Source: Candidatus Woesearchaeota archaeon (GTDB lineage Archaea > Nanobdellota > Nanobdellia > Woesearchaeales > JABIAG01). Taken from it: DNA of 24,840 nucleotides. The stretch is from the NCBI GenBank assembly GCA_019323235.1, contig JAHWHN010000027.1, forward strand, positions 1-24,840. The letters are read 5' to 3'. Shown here piece after piece: positions 6,549-15,030 of this stretch (the stretch's first letter is position 1; every line of letters starts with the position of its first letter). The notes below the pieces were generated by a model that had not been told where the DNA came from, ran no database searches, and saw only the letters and a program-made list of their open reading frames with translations. The position numbers were made by a program, and so were the translations under genes.

Positions 6549-7559
6549 TTAATTTTTTATTTTTTCTATAAAATCATTCCAATACAAACTTAAGATTAAA
6601 GAAATATCTTTTTTTTCCACCACTATTTTTCCTTTTTCAAATTCTCTATTTTTATAATTAAATAATGCGCTTGCTTCAAATAGATCAAACAAATGATCTG
6701 AATAACTTCTTGCTAAGATTGTATCTGGAATTTTTTTAATTATTTCTTCTAAATAAGGATTAAAGAAATTTGGTTTTTTATAAATACAATTTTTAATATG
6801 AAGTCTTAATGCCTTGTCTTCATTTGGCAAGATTAAATCATCATTATGACCATTTCTATTTTGAACTTTTAATTCTAATATCTTTCTAGTTTGGTCTTCA
6901 GAATAATCCGTTCCCAACATCAAATAACGTCTTTCTAATTCTTTATCAGGATTAAAATAATTTTCATTTGCAAGTGTAAAGAAAATTGTTTTGTCTCCCT
7001 TTATTTCTTGGACTATATTCCCACCAGATTTCGTAACTATTCTTTTGCAAGATTTTCCTTCAGTTAAATTTTTTAGCATTTCAGTAATATCAGAGTTTCT
7101 AGATTTCATTGCCTTTTGTAATTCAGGAATGTATATAAAATCACAATTATTGATATTATCTAAATCATAGAAAGGAGCTTTACTTGAAGACAATTCTAAT
7201 TTGTAAACTTTTTCTTCTGGCAATAAATCTACCAATTTATCTAAACAATATGTTTTTCCAGATCCAGAATTAGAAATTATTCCAAAATTAATTCCCTTTA
7301 TAGCGCACAATGTTTGAAGTAAAGATAATTTTTCTTCACCAGCAACACCTGACTTTTTATAATAATTTAAAAGATGATTATAGTTTATGTCAATTTTCGA
7401 GTATTCCAAATCATCATAAACATCAACTAATTTATCTTTACCTTTCAATATTAAATCCTTAGATTTATTCAATAATGGTTTACTACAATCATAACTTCTT
7501 TTAACAAAATCTATTGCTGAAGAGAGGTTTTTTTTGAAATCATTGAGTTTATAATTCAT
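6549..7559 (-). CDS. AAA+-like P-loop ATPase of unknown role
   Basis: A 336-residue protein. About 85 amino-terminal residues are charged and helical, followed by an ATPase core: Walker A GIISNSGSGKT (93-103), Walker B-like CDFIYIPEL (139-147), sensor-1-like KTIFFTLANEN, then ELERRYLMLGTD, a plausible arginine-finger region, and a helical lid. This order is that of AAA+ proteins, including phage- or plasmid-type helicase loaders, but no named family is recognised. The Walker B carries Pro-Glu (P145-E146) where DE is usual, which may alter hydrolysis. It is convergent with parA and divergent from elp3, with its own promoter region. DNA handling is a guess from context. Confidence 0.72.
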   Translation of the reverse strand: MNYKLNDFKKNLSSAIDFVKRSYDCSKPLLNKSKDLILKGKDKLVDVYDDLEYSKIDINYNHLLNYYKKSGVAGEEKLSLLQTLCAIKGINFGIISNSGSGKTYCLDKLVDLLPEEKVYKLELSSSKAPFYDLDNINNCDFIYIPELQKAMKSRNSDITEMLKNLTEGKSCKRIVTKSGGNIVQEIKGDKTIFFTLANENYFNPDKELERRYLMLGTDYSEDQTRKILELKVQNRNGHNDDLILPNEDKALRLHIKNCIYKKPNFFNPYLEEIIKKIPDTILARSYSDHLFDLFEASALFNYKNREFEKGKIVVEKKDISLILSLYWNDFIEKIKN

Positions 7560-7643
7560 GATTTAAATTAGATTTTTATTATTTATAAGTTATTTTTAAC
7601 AATTGTTAAAAAAAATCCGAAAAAATTAGATTTTTTACAAACC

Positions 7644-7653
7644 TTTATATAAT
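7644..7653 (+). promoter_or_regulatory. TATA box of elp3
   Basis: TTTATATAAT is centred 25 bases before the elp3 ATG, the spacing expected for a leaderless archaeal transcript. Confidence 0.6.
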
Positions 7654-7673
7654 AATATTGAATTCTAAAACTC

Positions 7674-9347
7674 ATGAAAGTTCTTAAAGTTTTAATTGAC
7701 GAAATAAAGAAGAATAAGAACAAAATAAAAAATCAAAGAGATTTAAATAGTCTTAAGCTCCAATTTGCTAGAAGCCACGGCATTAATTTTCCAACAAATA
7801 TTGAGATTATGAATCAAGTTCCAAAAAAAGATAGAGATGAACTTAAAAAAATCTTAATGTTAAAACCAGTTAGAACTATTTCTGGAGTTGCACCAGTTGC
7901 AATTATGACTAAACCTCATAAATGTCCTCACGGAAGTTGTTTATTCTGTCCTGGAGGACCTAAGTCCAAGTTTGGAGATGTTCCTCAATCATATACAGGT
8001 AAAGAACCAGCTACTAGAAGAGCTATTAGAAATGGTTACGACCCTTATTTACAAGTTATGAATAGATTAGAACATTATGTTTTAATTAATCAAAACCCAG
8101 AAAAAGTTGAATTAATAATAATGGGTGGTACTTTTTTATCTTTAAGTTATGATTATGTTGATGAATTTGTTATGTATGCATTTAAGGCAATGAATGATTT
8201 TTCAGAATTATTTTACAAAGATAATGAATTAGATATTGAAAAATTCCAAGATTTCTTTGAGATTAATACTAATAGAGATGATCCAGAAAGAATGAATAGA
8301 ATTCATGCTAAACTTTTGAAATATAAGAAAACATCAACTCTAGCTAAAGAGAAAAAAAGAAATGAAGATTCTATGATTAAATGTATTGGTCAAGTTATCG
8401 AGACTAGACCTGATGTTTGTAATGAAAAGCATATTGATAAAATGTTAGAGTTAGGTTGTACTAAAGTTGAAGTAGGAATTCAATCTGTTTATGATGAAGC
8501 TCTAAGAGTTACTGGAAGACAACATACAGCTCAACAAGGAATTGATGCAACTCAAAGACTTAAGGATGCTGGATTTAAAGTTACATATCATTTAATGCCA
8601 GGTATGATTGGAGTAGATAGAAAAAAAGACTTAGAAGGATTAAAACAAATTTTTACAGATACCAGATATAGGCCTGATATGTTAAAAATTTATCCTTGTA
8701 TGGTTATGCCAGGTACAGTACTTTATGATATGTATAAAGAAAAAAGATATAAACCTATGACTACTAAACAAGCAGTTGCTTTAATTGCAAAATTTAAAGA
8801 TACTATTCCGGAATATGTTAGAGTTAATAGAGTTCAAAGAGATATTCCAACAACTCAAGTTTCTAAAGGTGTTGATAAGACTAATTTACGTCAGTATATC
8901 ATGGAGTACATGAAAAAACATAATTTAGAATGTAGATGTATTAGATGTAGAGAAATTAAAGATACTGTTATTAAGGGAGAGATTGAATATAATTTATTAG
9001 TTTATGAAGCTTCTGAAGGCGATGAAGTATTTATTTCTGCAGAATATAATGATAAAATTGTTGGATTTTGTAGATTAAGATTCCCTTACAAACCTTATAG
9101 AAAAGAAATTACTAAAAAATCAGCTTTAATTAGAGAATTGCATGTTTATGGTGCTTCTACTTCTCTCAAAGAAAAAGGTACTACTCAACACAAAGGAGTA
9201 GGAAAGAAATTATTAGCAATGGCAGAAGACCTTGTTAAGAAAAATAATAGAAATAAGATTGTTGTAATTTCTGGTGTAGGGGTAAGAGGCTATTATAAGA
9301 AATTAGGTTATAAATTAGAAGGCCCTTACATGGTAAAAAAGATATAA
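7674..9347 (+). CDS. elp3: Elp3 tRNA uridine carboxymethyl-/acetyl-transfer enzyme (radical SAM + GNAT)
   Basis: A 557-residue Elp3. It uses a radical SAM [4Fe-4S] cluster and acetyl-CoA to make the cm5U-type modification at the tRNA wobble uridine U34. The cluster cysteines are C84, C89 and C92 in KCPHGSCLFCPGGP, followed by the Elp3 signature QSYTGKEPATRRAIRNGYDPYLQ (near 105-127). Later come IETRPD, KVEVGIQSVYD, TYHLMPG and PTTQVSKGVDKTNLRQ. The last ~120 residues are a GNAT acetyltransferase domain with IRELHVYG, the acetyl-CoA loop HKGVGKKLL and GVGVRGYYKKLGY. Length and both domains are complete. It stands alone, with no other Elongator subunit, as is normal in archaea. Confidence 0.96.
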   Translation: MKVLKVLIDEIKKNKNKIKNQRDLNSLKLQFARSHGINFPTNIEIMNQVPKKDRDELKKILMLKPVRTISGVAPVAIMTKPHKCPHGSCLFCPGGPKSKFGDVPQSYTGKEPATRRAIRNGYDPYLQVMNRLEHYVLINQNPEKVELIIMGGTFLSLSYDYVDEFVMYAFKAMNDFSELFYKDNELDIEKFQDFFEINTNRDDPERMNRIHAKLLKYKKTSTLAKEKKRNEDSMIKCIGQVIETRPDVCNEKHIDKMLELGCTKVEVGIQSVYDEALRVTGRQHTAQQGIDATQRLKDAGFKVTYHLMPGMIGVDRKKDLEGLKQIFTDTRYRPDMLKIYPCMVMPGTVLYDMYKEKRYKPMTTKQAVALIAKFKDTIPEYVRVNRVQRDIPTTQVSKGVDKTNLRQYIMEYMKKHNLECRCIRCREIKDTVIKGEIEYNLLVYEASEGDEVFISAEYNDKIVGFCRLRFPYKPYRKEITKKSALIRELHVYGASTSLKEKGTTQHKGVGKKLLAMAEDLVKKNNRNKIVVISGVGVRGYYKKLGYKLEGPYMVKKI

Positions 9348-9389
9348 ATAAGCAAAATCTTTAAAAGCACTAATTGAATACTTCCAAAT

Positions 9390-9761
9390 ATGACATTTTC
9401 AACTTATAATTTTCCAGAATCACCAAAAATACTAGAAGAAAAAATTAAAGGCATAGTTATTGATGATGAGGTTAAAGAAGTTTATTCTAAATTATTAATT
9501 ACTAGTTTCTACAAAGGATTAATTATAAACGACCATTTAAGAAATAGTAATAATAATCTTGTAAGAAAATATACTATTAAATATGAAAATCAAGTAAAAA
9601 GAAGCTTTGAACATCTTGATGTTGAGTATGATTTTGTTAAATTAGGATTTGAGCTTGCCCTATATTCATTCAAAAAAGGTACAAATGTGATAAGATACCT
9701 TAGAGAAGATAATTCATTAGATAAAAGTGTAGAAAATCTTTTAAACCTTCTGAATAACTAA
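9390..9761 (+). CDS. Hypothetical helical protein
   Basis: A 123-residue protein I do not recognise. Predicted helices cover most of it (EVKEVYSKLLITSFYKGL, KLGFELALYSFKKG), with no cysteines, membrane segments or catalytic motifs. A CTTTAAAA box about 27 nt upstream supports a leaderless start at the ATG. It lies 43 bases after elp3 in the same direction but has its own promoter signal. Codon use resembles its neighbours, which argues that it is a real gene. Confidence 0.65.
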   Translation: MTFSTYNFPESPKILEEKIKGIVIDDEVKEVYSKLLITSFYKGLIINDHLRNSNNNLVRKYTIKYENQVKRSFEHLDVEYDFVKLGFELALYSFKKGTNVIRYLREDNSLDKSVENLLNLLNN

Positions 9762-9840
9762 TTCTTGTTTATTTCATACTCTTTAGAAAGCTTTTTATAG
9801 TGTTTTTAACTTGCCGAGAAGGTTTGAGGAAAAATTCAAT

Positions 9841-10866
9841 ATGGAAAAAGTTAACAGAAACATTATTGTGCCTAGTGCATCATTTACAGTTGATAAAAAA
9901 CAAATCAAGTATTATTCTAATGAAAAATTTATACCAGAAATAGGAGATGTTGTATTAGGAGAAATTGCATCCATAGGCCAGCATAAAAGTTTAGAGAATA
10001 AAGAGGGAAGAATACATAAGATATATAGAGGCACTAAAGCTGTTTTTGTTTTCGGAAATAGATATGCTCCAGATTATTATGAAGGACATATTCCTACTGA
10101 ATTTGTTGAAGAAGTTGATTTACTTGCAAGATCTGGGTTAATTGGTATTGTTAAAACTAAAAGTGCAAAAGTAATTGGTCCAACTAAAGTAAAGATTATT
10201 GGATTTGTTTGTGATAAAGAAGGTAATAGAATAAATACTAAGAATTTTCCAATTGTTAAACCTAAAAAAGATGTTAAGAAGAAAAAAAGAGCAAAATTAA
10301 TTTTAGTTTGCGGTACTTCTATGAATTCAGGAAAGAGTCAGGCTGCAGCAGCATGTTGTTGGTCTCTAAAATCTTTAGGATATAATGTAAGAGGTACAAA
10401 AGTTACTGGAACTGCTAGCTTAAAAGATATTTTATTAATGAATGATTCTGGTGCTGAGAAATATTCTGATTTTACATATTTAGGATATCCTTCAACTTAT
10501 TTAATTCCAGAAAAGGAAATGATTGATATTTTTAATAAATTAGATTTGAAATATGCAAATAATCCAAATAATTTCTGGGTTGTTGAATTTGCAGATGGAA
10601 TTAATCAAAAGGAAACTAGAATGTTACTAAAATCAGAAGAGGTTAGAAGTAGAATTCATAAATTTATTTTCTGTGCTGCTGATGCTTTTGGGACTATCGG
10701 TGGATTAAAGGTTTTAAAAGAAGAATTTAATTTAATACCTAATGCCATTTCCGGAGTTTGTTCAAGTTCTCCATTACATGTAGAGGAATTAAAAGAATTT
10801 ACAGAAATTCCAGTATTTAATAGTATGAATCCAGATTTGGAAAAGATGAAAAAAATACTACTTTAA
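9841..10866 (+). CDS. P-loop NTPase related to DUF1611/dethiobiotin-synthetase-like proteins
   Basis: A 341-residue protein from the ATG at 9841. This start has GAGGA ending ten bases upstream and a TATA-like TTTTTATA at 9792-9799, predicting transcription from about 9822. An in-frame TTG at 9811 would add ten residues and lies before that point. The first ~120 residues look beta-rich. The second half has Walker A CGTSMNSGKSQAAAACCWSL (about 157-176), VRGTKVTGTAS, FWVVEFADGI, and a Walker-B-like KFIFCAADAFGTIGGL. The MNSGKS loop and a following Lys-Val-Thr-Gly-Thr strand resemble DUF1611 and CobQ/dethiobiotin synthetase-type folds. Substrate and function are unknown. Confidence 0.7.
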   Translation: MEKVNRNIIVPSASFTVDKKQIKYYSNEKFIPEIGDVVLGEIASIGQHKSLENKEGRIHKIYRGTKAVFVFGNRYAPDYYEGHIPTEFVEEVDLLARSGLIGIVKTKSAKVIGPTKVKIIGFVCDKEGNRINTKNFPIVKPKKDVKKKKRAKLILVCGTSMNSGKSQAAAACCWSLKSLGYNVRGTKVTGTASLKDILLMNDSGAEKYSDFTYLGYPSTYLIPEKEMIDIFNKLDLKYANNPNNFWVVEFADGINQKETRMLLKSEEVRSRIHKFIFCAADAFGTIGGLKVLKEEFNLIPNAISGVCSSSPLHVEELKEFTEIPVFNSMNPDLEKMKKILL

Positions 10867-10903
10867 ACAAACCTTTTTAAAGTAATTATTTTTACATTTA
10901 GAT

Positions 10904-11875
10904 ATGGAAACTAAACACGAGCTTAAAGCATTCAATAATGTAGATGATATTGAGTTTAAGCCTAAATTTATTGAACGGTATTCTAAATTAACAGATTGGG
11001 ATACTTTTGAAACTTATTGTTTATCATTCTTAAGAAGATCTATTAGAGTAAACACTCTTAAGATTTCTATTGAAGACTTAAAAAAGAGATTAGAAGACTT
11101 AGATTGGATTTTAGATCCAGTTCCTTGGTGTAAAGAAGGATTTTTTATTGAACATAAGACTGGAAGAAGAGATGCAGGTAATACTGTTGAACATCAATTG
11201 GGATATTTTTATATTCAAGAAGCAGCTTCAATGATTCCACCTTTAGTCTTAGATGCTAAACCTCATGAACATATTTTAGATATGGCTTCATCCCCAGGAT
11301 CAAAAACAACTCAAATTGCTCAAATGATGGACAATACTGGAATTATCATAGCAAATGACCCTTCTCCAAAAAGAATGGCTCCATTGTGTGCTAATCTAAC
11401 TAGATTGGGAATTATCAATACTGTTACAACAGTAATGAAAGGTCAACAATTTAATAAATATAAACAAAAGTTTGATAGAGTTTTATTAGATGCTCCTTGT
11501 TCTGGAACTGGAACTATTAGAAAGTCTGTTAAAACAATAAGAATGTGGAATCCTAAAGTTTTGAAATCAATTTGTGCAGTTCAAAATGAATTAATTAAAG
11601 CTGCCTGGAATTGTTTGAAACCTGGAGGAGTATTAGTTTATTCTACTTGTTCTTTAGAACCTGAAGAGAATGAAGGTTTGATTTCTAGTTTTTTAAATGA
11701 ACATCCTGAAGCGAAAGTAGAAGGATTTTCTTTACCTGGTTTGAAAAAAGGTGATGCTGTATTAGAGTTTGAGGGACAAGTTTATAATAAAGAAGTTGAA
11801 AAAACTTGTAGATTATGGCCCCAAGATAACGATACAGAAGGTTTCTTTATTGCTAAAATTAAAAAAGAAAAGTAA
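10904..11875 (+). CDS. NSUN/RsmB-type RNA (cytosine-5) methyltransferase
   Basis: A 323-residue SAM-dependent enzyme that makes m5C in tRNA or rRNA. Motif I is ILDMASSPGSKTTQIAQ (124-140). Motif IV is LLDAPCSGTGT (194-204), with C199 releasing product, and motif VI is VYSTCSLEPEENEG (245-258), with the nucleophile C249. The amino-terminal FLRRSIRVNTLK is the usual RNA-binding entry of the family. No PUA or NusB-like extension is present, so it is a compact archaeal form. Target base (for example tRNA C48/C49, or rRNA) cannot be decided. A CTTTTTAAAG box about 28 nt upstream suggests a leaderless message. DHFR follows in the same direction with its own promoter. Confidence 0.93.
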   Translation: METKHELKAFNNVDDIEFKPKFIERYSKLTDWDTFETYCLSFLRRSIRVNTLKISIEDLKKRLEDLDWILDPVPWCKEGFFIEHKTGRRDAGNTVEHQLGYFYIQEAASMIPPLVLDAKPHEHILDMASSPGSKTTQIAQMMDNTGIIIANDPSPKRMAPLCANLTRLGIINTVTTVMKGQQFNKYKQKFDRVLLDAPCSGTGTIRKSVKTIRMWNPKVLKSICAVQNELIKAAWNCLKPGGVLVYSTCSLEPEENEGLISSFLNEHPEAKVEGFSLPGLKKGDAVLEFEGQVYNKEVEKTCRLWPQDNDTEGFFIAKIKKEK

Positions 11876-11927
11876 AAATAGCATTTTATCAATAACTTAT
11901 TTAAATAAAATTTAATTTCTACTCTTT

Positions 11928-12419
11928 ATGACAGACATTACTATTATTGCAGCAATGGCTAAGAATAGAATTATTGGTATTAATAATCAATTACCTTGGC
12001 ATATTCCAAGTGAGATTAAACACTATTTCAAGAATATTGAGGGAAATATAACAATTTGTGGTAGGAATACCTATGAAGCTTTTAAAAATCCAAGAGATAA
12101 CTATTGTGATCAAATTGTAGTTAGTACTACTTTAAAAAAAGAAGGGCTTTGGATTTTTCCAACACTAGATTATGCTGTTGAATTTGCAGAATTAATGCAA
12201 GAAAAATCAGGACAAAAAATATTCTTAACTGGCGGTTCTAGAATTTATGAAGAAGGTTTAGAAAAATACGCTAATAAAATGATTTTATCTGTTATTGATA
12301 AGGAATTTGAAGGAGATACTTTGTTTCCAAATTTTTCTGATGATTGGAAGTTAATTAATAAAAAAAATATTGAAGATAAAATTAATTATTCTATTTGTGA
12401 ATATAAAAAGTCACTTTAA
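11928..12419 (+). CDS. folA: Dihydrofolate reductase
   Basis: This 163-residue DHFR reduces dihydrofolate to tetrahydrofolate with NADPH. Seen are TIIAAMAKNRIIGINNQLPWHIPSE (5-29, in outline), with the LPW active-site loop and E29 at the position of the catalytic acid (Asp in E. coli, Glu in many others). ITICGRNTYEAF matches the GRxTxE/W cofactor block, and IFLTGGSRIYEEGLEKYANKM is the GG-x-x-xY NADPH/folate motif. Full length for the family. A TTATTTAAATA box 25-30 nt upstream fits a leaderless start. DHFR fits with dcd (3340) in dTMP supply, though thymidylate synthase is not in the window and not all DPANN genomes have folate enzymes. Confidence 0.93.
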   Translation: MTDITIIAAMAKNRIIGINNQLPWHIPSEIKHYFKNIEGNITICGRNTYEAFKNPRDNYCDQIVVSTTLKKEGLWIFPTLDYAVEFAELMQEKSGQKIFLTGGSRIYEEGLEKYANKMILSVIDKEFEGDTLFPNFSDDWKLINKKNIEDKINYSICEYKKSL

Positions 12420-12421
12420 AA

Positions 12422-12952
12422 TTAACTTAACTTTTTTAATTCTAAAACACGCTCTTCTAAATTTTCTAATAAATAATCTTTAACACCTTTTTTTCTGAAG
12501 TATTCAATTACTTTTTCTTGATTTACATGATATTCTCTATAATAATTTTGATCAGAAAAATCTTTCCAACCAGTTCCTTTTAAGAAATGCTTTACAATTA
12601 TGTTTTCATCTTTTTCATAATCTTCATGTTTAATATTTACCCTAAATTTTTTATTTTCATAATTTAAATTGAAATAAAATAAAGGAAATACTTTAAATTC
12701 ATATTTATCCCATCCTCCATCTTGACAATTAAAACCACCAGCATCTCTTTTATTTACTTCTAAACTAAAATTTGTAGCTAAAGAATAATCGTCAGATTCA
12801 AATTTGGGATCTTTTAAACTTCCAATTATTTTCAAAGGAATTTGTACTTTTTCTAAAAATTCAATCTCTTGTAAATCTTTTTTTATATCATTTTCTCTTT
12901 TAGAAATTTGTTTTCTTCTTCCCTCTATTAAATCATTTAATGTCATTGTCAT
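12422..12952 (-). CDS. Hypothetical protein, third gene of the AAA_28 operon
   Basis: An unrecognised 176-residue protein starting MTMTLNDLIEGRRKQ. The ATG at 12952 lies one base after the preceding gene's stop. An in-frame extension up to 13117 would overlap that gene entirely and gives hydrophobic, low-quality sequence, so it is rejected. Residues about 10-35 form a charged likely coiled coil (GRRKQISKRENDIKKDLQEI), followed by a beta-rich middle with KRDAGGFNCQDGGWDKYEFKV and a helical tail. No catalytic motif or membrane segment is visible. It is cotranscribed with the AAA_28-like ATPase and the 196-residue protein, suggesting a shared pathway or complex. Confidence 0.65.
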   Translation of the reverse strand: MTMTLNDLIEGRRKQISKRENDIKKDLQEIEFLEKVQIPLKIIGSLKDPKFESDDYSLATNFSLEVNKRDAGGFNCQDGGWDKYEFKVFPLFYFNLNYENKKFRVNIKHEDYEKDENIIVKHFLKGTGWKDFSDQNYYREYHVNQEKVIEYFRKKGVKDYLLENLEERVLELKKLS

Positions 12953-12953
12953 T

Positions 12954-13544
12954 TTATAAACCCCAGAATATTTTATCTTGCATGAAATAATTTTCACCAA
13001 TTTTTTTCGCCATTTTTCTATCAACAAGTCCTTGCATGATATAATGATGAGTAGTCCCAACTTCAAATTTACAATTAGAACCATGAGGAGTCCTAAGTAA
13101 ACGATGTACTGTTTCATCAGAAGTTAAATAATCTCTATCTTTTTCAGATTGCTCTCTAAATAAAGCCTTGTAAACAACATGCCATGCTGTATGTGGAAGT
13201 GTGTCCCACTCATAATTATTTACAATCTTCAAATAAGGTTCTCTAACATCTTCAGGAATGTTCCAATTATCAGGTTCTATTTTCTTCAAATCTTTATGTG
13301 TGATTATACGCTCAATAGAATCTCCATACTTGCCTCTATCTAATTCATTTTCATTCCATTTAAATGCATTAGTTCTTACAATTGCTTCTACTAAATCATC
13401 TTTATAGTATCCAACAAAAACAGGTAATTCACCTTCAACTTTTAAGGATAATTCTTTAATATATCTTATTCCTAATTTATGCTCTTCAGGATGAGAAGTA
13501 AAATAATTTAATAATAAATTCTCTGCGTTAATGGTGTATGCCAT
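12954..13544 (-). CDS. Hypothetical protein, second gene of the AAA_28 operon
   Basis: An unrecognised 196-residue cytosolic protein. It is rich in aromatic and charged residues and contains His-rich segments: TLPHTAWHVVYKALF (about 114-128), TVHRLLRTPHGSN and GTTHHYIMQGLVDRK. These could be metal or nucleic-acid contacts, but no known motif is met. The end (YIMQGLVDRKMAKKIGENYFM) resembles the wing of a winged helix, which is only an impression. The start lies one base after the ATPase stop; AGAGG within the ATPase's last codons serves as ribosome binding site ten bases upstream. It is in the middle of a three-gene unit. Confidence 0.65.
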   Translation of the reverse strand: MAYTINAENLLLNYFTSHPEEHKLGIRYIKELSLKVEGELPVFVGYYKDDLVEAIVRTNAFKWNENELDRGKYGDSIERIITHKDLKKIEPDNWNIPEDVREPYLKIVNNYEWDTLPHTAWHVVYKALFREQSEKDRDYLTSDETVHRLLRTPHGSNCKFEVGTTHHYIMQGLVDRKMAKKIGENYFMQDKIFWGL

Positions 13545-13545
13545 T

Positions 13546-14064
13546 TTAACTCAACCTCTCCATTACGTAATCAATTCTTTTTTCTAATTCTAAAGGCGGT
13601 ACAGAGATTACATTTAAACCTAAATTTTCATAATGTTCTTTATGTACGTGGTATAATCTTAAAGCTTCAGACTCATCTTCTCTTCTAATATGAGTTTTAT
13701 CATAAAATTTCAAAGGTTCAAAAATAAATACTTTAGAAATAGGATATAATTCAGTTGCCGTTTCTAAGTCTGGTCTTTCTTGTCTTAAGATATCGCAATA
13801 ATATTCTTGATCTTGAAAATGTCTATCCATGAATACTCTTTTTACATTTGGATTTGCTAATTGACATCTCCAACTTTGTAGTTGGAAAATATCTTTCTGG
13901 AAATCACCATAACCATTCCAAGGTTCTTTAATTCCTTTTGCTTGCAAATATCTTATCACAGCCTCAGCACATTCCGGAATTACATATTCACCTTTTAATT
14001 CCAATCCCACCGCCACACAACTTTTACCAGAACTTGGTCCGCCAGTTAAAACATACCTCTTCAT
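13546..14064 (-). CDS. AAA_28-type ATPase / NadR- or Ttd14-like nucleotide-dependent kinase fold
   Basis: A 172-residue P-loop protein beginning MKRYVLTGGPSSGKSCVAV, with Walker A GGPSSGKS at 8-15. Next come EYVIPECAEAVIRYLQAKGI, FQKDIFQLQSWR, and VFMDRHFQDQEYY, whose D in FMDR is the likely Walker B-type acid. Then come IRREDESEALRLYHVHKEHYENLG and VISVPPLELEKRIDYV, which complete the small-kinase-like pattern of the AAA_28 family. Members bind ATP and probably phosphorylate small molecules or sense nucleotides; the substrate here is unknown. It heads a three-gene operon with one-base gaps. A strong GAGGTG Shine-Dalgarno precedes the ATG by four bases, so the mRNA has a leader, unlike many neighbours. 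Confidence 0.82.
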   Translation of the reverse strand: MKRYVLTGGPSSGKSCVAVGLELKGEYVIPECAEAVIRYLQAKGIKEPWNGYGDFQKDIFQLQSWRCQLANPNVKRVFMDRHFQDQEYYCDILRQERPDLETATELYPISKVFIFEPLKFYDKTHIRREDESEALRLYHVHKEHYENLGLNVISVPPLELEKRIDYVMERLS

Positions 14065-14068
14065 TAAA

Positions 14069-14074
14069 CACCTC
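14069..14074 (-). promoter_or_regulatory. Strong Shine-Dalgarno of the AAA_28 operon
   Basis: GAGGTG on the minus strand, four bases before the ATG at 14064. A TATA-like ATATAATATAAAAC further upstream (about 14096-14109) places the transcription start near 14075-14080, giving a short leader. It is the best ribosome binding site noticed in the window. Confidence 0.7.
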
Positions 14075-14187
14075 TTTGTAATATTATTAATATGTGTTTT
14101 ATATTATATAGAATGTTTTTTAACAAAATGTAAAACACTATTGTCAAAAATAGAAAAGTATTTAAATCAAATTAATTAAATAAGAGT

Positions 14188-15030
14188 ATGGTATTGTCAA
14201 AATCAGATTTTGAAAAAATCCTTAAGAAAGTTAAGAAAGAACCTTGTTTGATTCAAGATATTGCTAAAGAAATCAACAAAAGTTGGGTTACTGCTGAAAG
14301 ATATATTGAAAAGATTGAAAAAGAAAAAGGACTTATTAAAATTAAAACATTCAGAGCAGGTACTCAAGGAGCAATTAAATTAGCTTACTGGAATTATTCT
14401 TCTTCAATAGGACATGATGAATTCAAAGATTGGATGCTAAATGTTATTAAATCAAATTCAGATAAGAAATTTTTTGATCCTTTAGAAATATATCAAAGAG
14501 CTAATAAGAAAGGTTCTAAAGTAATAACTGATTTTTATGATGAAAAATTAATAACTTCAAAACAAAACTTAACTTCTTTTCTAAAGCAAACAAAGGAAGA
14601 ATTGATTTTATTTTCAGGAAACTTATCTTTCATAAACATGACTGAAAATGGAATTAAGATGATTCATGTTTTAGAAGATTTATTGAAACGAAAAGTTGAA
14701 TTGAAGATTTTATGTAGAGTTGATTTTGCTTCTATTTATAATATTAACAAAATGGAGAAGTTAATAAAAAAATACCCAAATCAAATTGAGATAAGACATT
14801 GTTTCCAACCAATAAGAGGTTTTATTAGAGATAATGAAGTTTTGAGATTAAAAGATGAGAAATTAAGAGAAACTTACAAATTCAAAGAAATGAAACAAAA
14901 CATGATTATTTTATATAATATTGAAGATAAAGAATGGGTAGAGTGGTTTAGGGATGTATTTTGGTATTTATATCGTAAGTCTTTAGATTATGATGAACGG
15001 ATGAAAGTATTTCAAGAAATGTTGAAATAG
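14188..15030 (+). CDS. HTH protein, TrmB/PLD-like transcription regulator candidate
   Basis: A 280-residue protein. Its first ~70 residues form a winged-helix-like domain (DFEKILKKVKKEPCLIQDIAKEINKSWVTAERYIEKIEKEKGLI). The second half resembles the phospholipase D-like effector half of TrmB-type regulators: ELILFSGNLSFI, LEDLLKRKVELKILCRVD, IEIRHCFQPIRGFIRDNEVLRL and NMIILYNIEDKEWVEWFRDVFWYLYRKS. The HxK catalytic pair of true PLD enzymes is not evident, so a sensing role is favoured. It is transcribed divergently from the AAA_28 operon, the usual position of a local regulator. TATTTAAAT at 14158-14166 implies a leaderless start. The last 31 bases including most of the stop are repeated at 15081-15111. 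Confidence 0.7.
   Translation: MVLSKSDFEKILKKVKKEPCLIQDIAKEINKSWVTAERYIEKIEKEKGLIKIKTFRAGTQGAIKLAYWNYSSSIGHDEFKDWMLNVIKSNSDKKFFDPLEIYQRANKKGSKVITDFYDEKLITSKQNLTSFLKQTKEELILFSGNLSFINMTENGIKMIHVLEDLLKRKVELKILCRVDFASIYNINKMEKLIKKYPNQIEIRHCFQPIRGFIRDNEVLRLKDEKLRETYKFKEMKQNMIILYNIEDKEWVEWFRDVFWYLYRKSLDYDERMKVFQEMLK

Noticed and set aside
9811..9840. TTG start for the P-loop protein
   Set aside because: The predicted transcription start falls after it, and the ATG at 9841 has GAGGA at good spacing.
12953..13117. Upstream in-frame extension of the 12422-12952 gene, with a hydrophobic start
   Set aside because: It lies wholly inside the 12954-13544 gene in another frame. The ATG at 12952 follows that gene's stop by one base, which is the operon pattern seen at the neighbouring junction.
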